From: Apostichopus japonicus
Taxonomy: Eukaryota; Echinodermata; Holothuroidea; Aspidochirotida; Stichopodidae
NCBI RefSeq assembly: GCF_037975245.1
Contig: NC_092578.1
Span: 17,553,821 to 17,617,820, forward strand
Length of the DNA: 64,000 bases
Direction: 5' to 3'
The notes below the pieces were generated by a model. It was not told the origin of the DNA and ran no database searches. It was given only the letters and a program-made list of their open reading frames with translations. The position numbers and the translations under genes are program-made. Of this stretch, positions 48,701 through 60,700 are shown in pieces (positions within the stretch are counted from its first letter, which is position 1; each line of letters begins with the position of its first letter).

Positions 48701-51700
48701 CAGGGGTGGGCAACCTTTTTGAATGAATGGGCCAGATATAAGGGGTGAAAAATTGACTGGGCCGCACCTAACCAACGACCTGCTATTGATTTCAAACCTT
48801 TGATTCCGAGGACTTTTAAGCAATAGGTGTGTGTACTTAATCTGTATTCACAAATATATAGTGTCAATACAGTACAGTTGATAATTAATGGGGATAATAG
48901 GCCTACCTGACAGCATCATTAGTGCCGATTAATTCTAAGCAGCTAGCTCGTTTTTTGTGATGATGTAAAATAGATTGATTTTCTTCTTCTTTCTCTTGAG
49001 AGATATTAAGGGCCGCAGAACAATCACTGGCGGGCCGCATGTGGCCCGCAGGCCGTAGGTTGCCCACCCCTGCTCTAAGGATATGTATTAAATGGGAGAT
49101 TAGGAAGGGGCTGAAAGCCATGTCATTGTGGATGGACATGACATGTAGTGAAGAGAACAATGGAAAGGTGACAGGGAGGGGGGGGGGGGTGAGGGGGCAT
49201 AAAAGTGGGGCATCAAAATTACAGCTTGAAGATGGCATACGAGTGATAAGATGGCTTAATTTTCTTCTCTCTGTTACAGTCGGTTCGAAATGGATTTTAG
49301 CCAATGTGGATCCAGATACCTCACATCATCAGGTCAACGTATCGCATCCTCTGTACGCAGAAGTTGGAAGTGATGTTCATTTTGAGGCTATGGTAAGTTT
49401 TGATCTTAATCATCACGATTGCCTGGCTTAAATGCTAGAAAGAGAAGAAACTCAGAAATGGTAACCTTTTGTCAAAATTCATATATTCCTTATATTCATG
49501 TTCCGCTTTGAGCATTTGGTCTGAATATTGAAACTTTGAATAATTATTGTGTTGTTTCTCTTGCAAGGCCTGGCAATAAGTTGGAAATAAAAAGTGGTTG
49601 GGACAGGGGGGGGTGGTGTGGGGTTTGAGATAGATCGATAGAGTATGATTTGGGGAAAAATTTGTAATCATATTTACAGACATCAAATTTCAGAATATCA
49701 TGTTTTTAATACAAACATTGTGTATATATCTTAAAAACTAGCATATTATGTAGACAAATCTGAACTCTGAATAGCCTCACTGAACAGAAGTTTGAATTTG
49801 AAGGGCAAAAGATATATTTATTATAAGTATTACTTCAAGAGCGAAATTGTATGACACAAACAACAAAACAAGTAGGTGAAGGTCGATGCTAAACCTACAT
49901 TTATAAAACTCAGGGGTACAGATTAGGCCACAGTTACTGGCTGCCAAAAACAGAAAAGAAAAGAAAAGAAAAGAAAAGAGGGGCAGTGATACACAGGACA
50001 TGGGGTGTAATATGGAATATCTCACCATGTCATCTGGGTGTGGGATCACTAAGAGTAACAAAAGGACCCTGCTGTTCGGGAAAGTGCAGACGGTTTTGAC
50101 GATTCAAGCAAGTGACAGAGGCCTCCTTAGGGGTGTAATGACAAAAGCAATTGTTACAACAACTTGTGGAAAGGATGTTTGTTTGCATCCATTGTTTCAG
50201 GATTGGAATGTACCCCTATGGTCCTCGGTCTTTCCTTCGTCGTCACAGATCCTTCTCTTGTTTGGCAATGGGAACAAAACAAAAAAGTTGTCCCATTGTG
50301 ATCTTTGGAATCTTTTGTTTGATGTATTATTGTTTTGTATTTTTTCTCCTTTATTTTCAAAAAGAGGTGCACAGGGGGTCGATAATTAGCAGTAGGGGGA
50401 AGTAAATAGATCAAAAATGAGAGAAATTTTCTGATCCAGCTGTCCAATTGTTTTACCGAAGAAGGAAAACCTGTTGCGAATTGCGAAACTTCTCCGCAGG
50501 GTTTAGTCGAGTTGACCATCGAGGACAAAATGGCCAATTATCAGTATTGTCTTTCGTCAGGAAGTTTTACCTCTGATGTCTCTGTACATTGTACTTGTGA
50601 TATTCATCCTCGTCTGTTTGTCACGTGTCAGTTCGGCGTCATGCCGCTATTTTTTAACGTTTCCCGTCGGTCTTTCTTTGTTTTCTGATGCTAGCTGCTT
50701 TGACTTGTTCGTTATAAGCTGCGGAGGTTGTTTTTTGAATTTGGCGAGTCCCACGTCTCGCCATTGATTTGTATGAGAAAATACCACGTAGGGCCGCCCG
50801 TCAGCAGAGGCTGAAAGTTACACCAAACGAATGCGGCACATAGCACCAGAGAAATATAGATAAACAGTATAAACACAGCTCGGTCTTGTTCACACTGGGG
50901 AATGAGAAATTGATCAGGTTAAGCTTGGATTCTTTGCTAGAGATCAACTTTTTTAGAGTGAACTCTCTCATTTACCCAGCAAATTTGTACCACCAGTTTT
51001 TAATTTTTTTTTTTTTTTTGGCAGTCCAACAAATTAAAGAAAAACTCAGTACTTAGACATTATGGCTTTCCAATTTCTTCTGTTATTAGAAACTTTCCAT
51101 ACGAATAAAGTGACATATGTCTTAAACTGCATTTGGCTTTCTTTTTTTTTCAAAAATAGTGAAAATTGTAAAATCTGACATTTTATCAAACTGAAGAATT
51201 TGACCCTGTTCCATACAGTCATGGTTGTATATATTGCTTGTTAGCATGTTTTGTGGATAAGGTCAAGCCATGGCTCCTGCTATTATAGAAGCAAGGAATA
51301 TGTTTGAACATACAAATTTATGTAAAAGCCAGTCTTAAATTGCTTAATATGCTATTGTCAGTCTTATAACAATAGGCCTTACTTTATACTCTGTTGTTAA
51401 TCTTATGACAATAGGCCTTGTTCTTTTAGTCTATTGTCCATCTTATAACAATAGGCCTAACCTTAAACTCTAATATCAACCTTATGACAATAGGCCTTGC
51501 TTTGCATTGTATTGTGAATCTTATAACATTAGGCCTTGCTTTATATATTCTATTGTCAATTTTATAACAATAGGCCTTTATACTCTATACTCTTTAATGT
51601 CAATCTCAATGTCCCCCCCCCCCTGAAACCCTAGCTATGTCACTGCCTTTATACCAATTCTATTGTTCACCTTCTTACATTACATTATTATTCCTCTCAG

Positions 51701-54700
51701 CTGAAGACATTTCAAATTCTATTTTGATCATTTTTGCAGATTTATTTAAGGGAAAATCAAGTGTTATAAGCAACGTTATATAAATACATCACAGTTAGCT
51801 ACTGCTCTAAAGCTTTTTCCTTTATAATGTGAAATCTATGCCAGGGTTTTGATTTGTGCCAGCCTTTTGGTGACCCCTACTGTTGGCCGTAGAGCTAATT
51901 GAGAGGGATAAGTCCACCCAGTGGTTTACAGGCAGCTAGTTCAAGGTTGACTTTTCTTGATTAATTCTCGCTCAGCAGTATGGGACCACTTCAATGGGGT
52001 TCGGGTTGCATTTTAGCAGCGGGTACAATTAAACTGTTAGAGGAACCTCTTGGAGACTGTTGTGGGTGCCTGTGTTGGATACTTAACAAGTTCAAGGGCA
52101 ACTATAAACTAAATATATTAAAGAGGGGTAGGAAGGAGATTAAAATCACAAGTTTTGTTTTATAAGGTGGGTACGATTCGATCTAATTGTAATATATTTG
52201 CCATTGTCGATGAAAAAAAGGTAAATAGCGAGATGGTTTTGATACAGTACGCTTGCGAGATGAGAAGATATTTGAATATATGAGCCCAATATGGTCTGTG
52301 TACTATAAGTACTGTCAGACACAACAAAAATGGATGTGAGGTAAAGAAAGTTATGAATTATATGAATCAATTGTGGAAGCCCCCAAAAAGTTCAAATGGT
52401 TAAATAGGTTCAAAGGTTAAATAATGTCTTTTTACTTCATTTGCTGTTATGTGATTTTTTTGATCCTGCAAAGTTGAGGAATAAACCTCCTCTATCAACT
52501 AACCCACCTCCCCCCCCCCCCATGGGACCTGTTCCCCATTAAACCAATCCCCTCTTGTATTCTGTTCTTGTGTAGGTGCCATGCTTTTATGCTATTCAAT
52601 TGCCCCTTTTCCTCTATTCATTTCCCCCTCTATTCATTTCCCGTCCTCTTGTGTTATTGTCTTTCCCTGTCTGGTTCCCCTCACGTCCCTCCCCCAGCCA
52701 GTTTTCCTTCCCCCAGCCATTTCTCCTTCCCCCTGCCCAAATCTTCCATATCCCATCTTTCCCTTTTACCATCTACGGGTATTCTCCCCCCCCCTCCCCT
52801 TGTCCTTCTTTTCCTATGTAAGTAACTCAATTGTACCTACAGAATAGTCTTGATCATGTTACTGAATCAAGCATTTTGATCAGGTACCAGGTACTGTACT
52901 GTGCATTACAAACTCCCTGCTATACAAAAAGCCCACAGAATACCCCCCCCCCTCTCCCTACCTGTACCTCTCAGATCTGTAGTAACCTTGCAAAAGCACA
53001 GGTGGACTCAACCTGTCAGACCCCTGCTTGCCTTTTCAAAATCTATTGTAAAGTATTCAGTAATAAACCTTTACACTGTTTTGTACAAACAAGTCTCAGT
53101 TAATGTTACATCTTGTATCATGATCATGAATAATCAGTTCAACTTTACACATAATTCACCTGATGTTTTCACCCACCTCTCCCCCTCCCCAAAACTTACA
53201 AATTGTAAATAAATAACTTTTCTCTTCTCTCAGGTTAATAGTGTCGCCATTCTCAACGTTCGTTTTGGAGATGGGGAGGTGATTTCTCAACCAATTGATG
53301 AAGCCCACTTTTCATGGTCTCATGCATATTCATCACCTGCCAGTTATGATATCAACATGTCATTCATCTTCCAAAACGGCAGCAGTTTGAATACGACCTC
53401 GGTAGTTTCAGTGCAAGAAAGAATTTTAGATCTCAAAATTAATGGACCGAATGTTTCAGTTTATTCAGGGTAAGTGGTAGCAATTAAAAGATTGATATAA
53501 TTGCTTGTTACATTTAAACAATAGCCAGCGTTGGGAATGAGACAATAGTGAAGTGATCGTTGAGGCTCCGGATGGGGTTTTGGGAGGATGAAACAACCTC
53601 TGTTTAAATCTTTTTTCCCAATCCCAAACTTCCTTGTGCTCTTATTCATTGCTGTATTCAACTTGTTTAGGTCATGTTCATGATTATTGCCAATGATTTT
53701 TTATTTATCTTGCACAACTTGTAATCTTGTCACACAAGCATCCCAAAGTTGGAAGGAGAAACAATCACATTCAAATACATAAATATCTGCTTCTTTTTCT
53801 CCAGCCAGTACTTGTAAATCTGGAGGTACGATGTTGATCCAGCTTTCGTTTAGGTGTGGTCCAAATTTGGGGCTTTTCTTTGGAAGCATGGCATATGGTT
53901 GCTGCTCATTAATTCACACTCATAACTCATTACATGTCTTTCTTTGAAATTGACGTTTCTTCAGGTTTCTTCAAATGCCATGTTACCTGTACGCTCATTT
54001 CGAACTCATTCGAAACTCAAACAAGTATATGAACTATCAAACGCTATCAAAATAGACGGAACTATGTAGAAAGCATATATATAATACCACAACATCTGAT
54101 ACAAAGAATTGCGCTAATGTGTTAACAATACAAAGAATACAGTTTGCCTAAATACAAGCCAATGGCAACCTATAAATTCACTCCAAATATTGCCTTTGCA
54201 TTAAATATCCGCTACTAGTTGAGATTCTCTTACATAGCTACAATATGCACAATACCTTCACCTAAACAAAGAACATATTTACCAGTCATTGCATCGTCCA
54301 GTCTCCCGTGCAAAGCTGTTACTCTATATGTTATATGTTAATCTGTACGCTACGGACAACGCCCGACGCTAGCTACACGTATACCTCGACACACACGACC
54401 ATGTCTGACCCGTTGCCTTAGGGTTTTGACTTTGTGACCGTAGTCCATGCCGGACAGTGTTCAAGAATAAATGCTAACTTGCCGCTACATTACTCATACC
54501 TTTATAAATGTCTCTCTCTGCATTTCACAGGCCGTCGACTTCACAAGGATGGGAGGTTATACCCGGAGAGGGAACCAACATTGTCTATGAGTGGCAGGTC
54601 ACCCTCCTTCGAGACCACTCGGTGACACGGGAAGGAAGGTTGGCCGGTGATCATACTAAGGTAAGACATTTTGCACTAGTAGTCAGTCTTCCATGCATTG

Positions 54701-57700
54701 AAGTATATATCTATATAGGTCATGAGTGCTATTCTTCATAAGGAATAACTTAAATGGTTATTATTGAATCGGAAAGATTCTTCATGTAAAATGGCTTAAT
54801 CGCTTCACAAATGTATGCAGAGATGTATGGATGTGTTTTGTAATCAGCATCTTATGATTTTTCAGTGGTTTTACAGCATGCCTCCCTCCCCCCTCCCCCC
54901 CCCCAAATTTTATCTCTCACAATGGTAACACTTTACTAAATTTTACTCTATTATGATTTCAGGTGAAGTGGAAACCTTTTTAGAATACAGTAACTAGAAG
55001 GATACAGTTGATCCGAGGTTCTTTCTGATACCCCCCCCACCCCAGCCCCACCTCTCTCCTTCACACACATACACACACACCCATGCAGCCCTTTCTTTCT
55101 ATCCCATTTCCCTCTGTTATTGAACAGTACAGTAGACAAATAAATAAAAAATTGCATTCGCCTTAAATCAATCTGGGAACAGAGCTTGATAGAAAATAAC
55201 GTAATATTTTTAGCATTTTAAGCAAGGATCAGAAAGATCTTGAAAAGTCTTGCAAAGAAGAATAAACAAAACAATGAAATTATCACTCAGTCACATATAT
55301 ATATCTCTATTTTCATTGACAGAAAATTTGCCAAAATAGGTGAAAAATGTGATAGTGTCTACTTAATTACACAATGACAGTCTGATCTTACACCGGCAGG
55401 TTTTTGCCGGCCGCTAGAAATGTCGAAAGTGGGGTTTATCTTCGACTGTCTCTCACGAAGAGAGCCCTCTGAAGTTAGAATATCAGACATCACAACCCAT
55501 TTGCGTCTTACATCTTTGAAAATTTGCAGCAACAAAAACAAACCAAATAAATGCCTTTTTTGTCTCCCTTTCATCAGAAAATATCTCCATTTTCAATTTG
55601 TCTGATGTGTCGACAGATTGAAATCATAAGCCTACGTACATGTTACATGTGTACGGTAGTGTTTGCATTGCAAGAAAATGAACTGCCCCCCCCCCCGACT
55701 GTGGTTGTCATCGCTCTTCATTCTATTAAAAAAAAAAAGAAGAAAAAATGACCATATTTCAAGTGAAAACCTTTTCTGGGATTTAATATGTTAGTTTCCT
55801 TGCTAACTAACAAAGATGTGATCAAAAGGTTTACAATCTCTCTTGAGAGAGAGATTTAGATTTCGTAGGCATGATGTAGTTATGTACATGGTTGTAGGAG
55901 TCTGAAGAAGGGAAATTTTGTTATTTTGCAGTTGTATGTTTTGCCATATTTAGTTTGATAAATTCAGTATATAAAGGTTGTCCTGTAGCAGTTAAAATAA
56001 AAAATTACATTTAGATAATAAATATGAAAAAATTAAACAGGGGAAGGAAATGTCTTTTTTTTCCTTTCTATTTCAGCTGTATCTACCATTTCCTGATTCT
56101 GGACTATACAATGTCACCGTTACGGCTAGCAACGACATTTCGTCAATGACCGTCTCAGTTACCACCCTACTGCAGGAGCCAATCAGGAGCCTCAGTGTGA
56201 CCTGCAAGCCTACTGTAATCGGCACAAACTCTGAAATATGTGTCCAGGTGGAGGGCAGCACACCATTAGAAATTCAAGTGGACTTTGGCGACATGGTTGT
56301 CGACAACTGGTCATCGGAAGACACAGAGATTCAGGTCACGCCTGTCGCAGAGCCGACAGAGGGCGCCAACATGCTGGACAGTCACATGTACTCCATCGTG
56401 AGAAATTTTTCCTCGTCGGGTGAACAGCCGATCAAAGTGACCGTCAAGAACGCAGTGTCCTCTCAGTTTCGCCACCACGTGATCATGGTGGAGGACAGGG
56501 TCAGTGGTCTGGAGGTGACCTCGAATACCTCGTGGCTGGTGGACATCCAAGTCCCCATCAAGATGTCCGCCTCAGTCGAGACCGGGACGGACGTCGTCTT
56601 CGAATGGGATTTCCATGATGCCTACGGGAAGACCACTGTAGAATCGTGAGTTTTCACAGTCGTGTACAATTCGTTTTTCATTGATGATTTAAGTTTTCCT
56701 GATTTGTTGGTTTATTTTAAATTTTGAATTTTTCTCCTCTTTGAGTGGTTATCAACTATAATGGACAGAATGGCACAGAACTTCATAAGTCTTCACATAG
56801 CTCCACAAATATTCACATGTCTTCCCATAGCTTCACAGAGCTTCACATTGCTCCATAGAACTTTACATAGCTTCACAGAGGTTTACATATCTTTGTGTAG
56901 CTCCATAGAGCTTCACAAGTCTTCACATAGCTCCACAAAGGTTCACAAATCTTCGCATAACTTCACAGAGCTTCACAGATCTTCACATAGCTCCACAGAG
57001 CTTCACATAGCTCCATAAAACTTAACATAGCTCCACAAAGGTTCAAATATCTCTGCATAGTTTCACAGAGCATCACAGATCTTGACAGAGTTTTGCAGAG
57101 CTTCATAGATATTTTAGAGAAAATCACATCGCTTTCCTGTTTACACGAAAAATATGAAAACTTGATTTTGTAGAGTTTTTCTCATCCATCTTAACTTGCA
57201 GTCTTAATACTTTCCTTGGTAGTGCCCTCCCTCTTCCCCATAATATGATTTTATCCTTCCATTTTCCGTTCTCCCATTTCGCTACTTAGCAACGGAACAT
57301 TTTCGGAGGCCTTGCATTACTTTGGGCTTCCCGGAGAATACAATGTAACGGTCAGAGCCACCAATGACATCCAGTCTTCCCCAGTAGAGGTCTCTTACAA
57401 GTATACCTTCTCTGTTCTGGAGGCTATCTATGGGCTGGATCTGAGAGTCCAGGATCAGTCCAGGAATGCTGCGCTGTTATCAGAAGGGGGTGGTGTTTGG
57501 CAGACCTCACCGGTAAGCAAACACTTCCTTCCGCTAGTTACAAGCTCTTTGTCTTGTTGAGTTTTTGGGCGAGAAAAAAACATATTGTCAGTGTGGTGTC
57601 AGTTTGTAATCTTGTAATTAAAATGGACTGAAGAAAGAACAAGTTTGTGTTAATTAAGTATTTGCTCAATCACACTTACACTTTGACTGATATTTCTCTT

Positions 57701-60700
57701 TATATTTTGGTTGAAATTCCTGCAACCTGCTTTGTGTAACTTTGAGTTTTCATCTAAAGTGTTTCAGGAAGTTTACCAAAACAAAGGTTGAATCTCTTAG
57801 AATCAATTTCGAGACTTTGTTTGTTTGATTTATATTTTTAGTATTTCAGGAAACACGAAATGTCACACAATTCTGCTTTAGTAGAAACGTATCCAGGGAC
57901 ATCATGTACCTTAAAAACGTATCACACTTGATTTTGTGCTTCTTGTTTACTTGGAAATGATATCTTGCGTTTCTCCAGGTCGTGTTTCGAAACAAATTGC
58001 TGGGGATCAGAGGTTTCCTTTCCGTTTGAGCGTCACACTAATCTGCCTTTAGTTAAAACATATCCAGGGCCATCATGTACCTTAAAAACGACACATGATT
58101 TTGTGCTATTTGTTTTTACAAGGAATGATATCTTACGTTTTTCCAGGTCGTGTTTCGAGCAAGTTGCTGGGGATCAGAGGTTTCTTTCCAGTTTGATTTT
58201 GATGACGGTACCAGAATAGAGAGGAAAGGAACTGGAAGTTGGTCGCAAGGATTTTCCGCTTCCGTGGCCCACCGTTTCTTGGAAGGCAAGTCACCGATTC
58301 AGTTCTCAAGCAACCTGTATTTCACTGGCAATGATTTTTGCATCACAACTTGAAAAAAAAAAAATGAAAACAAGAGTTGTTGTGTCTAGTCAAGCAAAAT
58401 TGTGCCAAGGAAATGGTTTGATAAGGCTTAATTAAACTAAAGGGCTAAAGGTTGTAAGGAAAAAAGTTTTGTGTCGCATGAAATGGTTTTCTGGAAATGA
58501 TATGACATTAAACCTCTTTTAGAAAAAGTACTTTCCAATGTAAATCAATCCGAGTAGTATTCTGTTGATGCAACTACAGGGGGGGGGGGGGGGGGGCACA
58601 TCAAAAGGTTTGTTAAGTCTCAATACGTGTTTGCTGATGAATCTGGAAAACAAACTTCCGAAGCAGATTCAATGTTTCTTATTCTAAATGCACTCTGACC
58701 ATGTGGGTTTAATGGAGAAAAGCTGTCGCAATCGAAAGAAAGAAATTTATTTTCTGTTGCCCTTATGGCGCACACGATTTATGGTAAAGTGACAAGGCTT
58801 GCCAAATTTGATTGAAGTTTGTAGAATCTACGGACTCGTCAATAAATTTTTATTCAGCTCAAAATGTTTAACGACAGATAACTCAATAAAAATAATATAT
58901 ATTGATATGGATATTGCATGGAACGGTGTCATTTTCACTGAGCTTTCAGTGCAGTAAGCTGAAAAGGTCGAAGTTTAAATTTGCAAACACGTACTGAAAT
59001 TTAGAGTTGTTTTTGAACATCAAAACAAGTGTTTAATTGATCAAAACCTGTAGTGTAGGCCTCCAATACTTTTAGTATTGTTGATGTACATTTTGATCTG
59101 GCCTAATCATGCGTGTAATTTTGTTTCATTTAGATAAAAGTCGCTCTGGGTGTAAACGAAGAAGAGACAATACTTCCTATTGTTTGCGCAGAACCAAACA
59201 CTATTTTACTTCATCAGTTAGCATAAAGAGTGGCTCTATTGGGAAGTTCCTTTAGGTATTATTTGCAGCGAAATTAACCTTTCAAGTATTACCGCAGTTT
59301 TCCTTTTTTGCGAAAGCAGACTGATTTATAGCACTTTGTTGTTTGGGCTCTTACAGAGGGAGAATACTCGGTCTCAGTAACAGCGATTAACCTACTGAAG
59401 AATGTGACGACCGAGTTGGGGGAGCCCTTCCTAGTTCAGATTCCACCGACAGAGGTTCACTTTGAGAAGAACTTCCACGCTTACCGTTTCGGCGAAGTTA
59501 CGTATTTATCTGTGCAGCTCGACTTTGGTAGTCAGGTGGCTTTCAATTGGTCGATGGGAGATCAGACAGACTACATCAACGCTCCTTCTGAAATCCAACA
59601 TGTTTACCATTCTGTCGGGACCTTCACGGTCACCGTGGTAGCGTTCAATAAAGTGCACTATAGCCAGACATCCTGCCTGGTGGCCATCCAGAATCCACTG
59701 CAGGGTAAGTTACACAGAGTATTTTTAAGACCGGCCGCACAGTACAGACAGACTGCATGCGATTCATCCGACTCAACTTGACCTTTGACCCTTCATTTTC
59801 TATAGTTTTAAGACTTCCGACTTGAACCATGCACACTAAACAACTGTTTCTATTGTCGAATGATGCAGAATGATTTCCTGCGATTGGTTGTCTGTGGAAA
59901 CTAAGCGTTTGTAAATGTATGTATGTATTTAAGATCCTCCTGCAAGCAGGAACTTGCAAAGAAGCCATCATTGGCTTATCAAAGCCGCAAGCTGACAGAA
60001 GTCAGTCTCTCAGATTCATATTTTAACGTCCATGATTATGAATTGTCAATTGTCAACAACTCTATAACTGGATGACAAACATTAATCTTGGAGTGACTCG
60101 AAGTGGGGACCTTATGATTGAAAGGCACCGGCGTTAACCACTGAGCTAACACTCCATGAACTGCCGTGCACTGGTAGACTGCCACTCAGGAAACAGCACA
60201 ACTGAAAACTGGCAAAATCTTGATCAGTTGTGGACTTGAGTAGAGACACACTGCCCTACTATCCATGGTATTGTTTACATTACAACATTTGAGTTGAGAC
60301 AGGTTGTCTTCAGTCATGCAGAGTATAGTGGTAGAAAGGGGAAAGGAGGGAGCTACACCTCCCCATCAGAGGATAATCCTGATGCAACTTTTCGTCCAAC
60401 AACTATACTAACAGTATTACAACAGTGTAAAAAATCAGCTGGCACTAGCTCATGAAAGGCAATCTTGTTGGTCTAACATTGGGGAAGACCAAAAAAAAAC
60501 TATACTCGGTTGGCATTTGTTTTCACCACCATTGCAATAATTGATAAAATACTTTTCTTTAGGTGTTGAATTGGTGACGTCCAACCTCCTTGTTGCCACT
60601 AAATCTGAAATTCATCTCGAAGCCAGAACCGTTGGTGATTATGGTCATTGGTTCGACTGGGACGTCGGAGACAACAGGAACGTCCGTCAAACATCCAAGC

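Larger units (their letters stand above)
43729..49279 (+). other. polycystin-like intron 9 (5.6 kb)
   Basis: Phase 1. Contains the exon-9 partial duplication, a GT microsatellite, AGGTCA-rich repeats and a hAT-type MITE. Otherwise no supported gene. Confidence 0.6.

Noticed and set aside
52568-53103. Pro/Ser-rich and Cys-containing open frames in intron 10
   Set aside because: They lie in CCCT-rich low-complexity sequence in several frames at once and break polycystin exon phasing.
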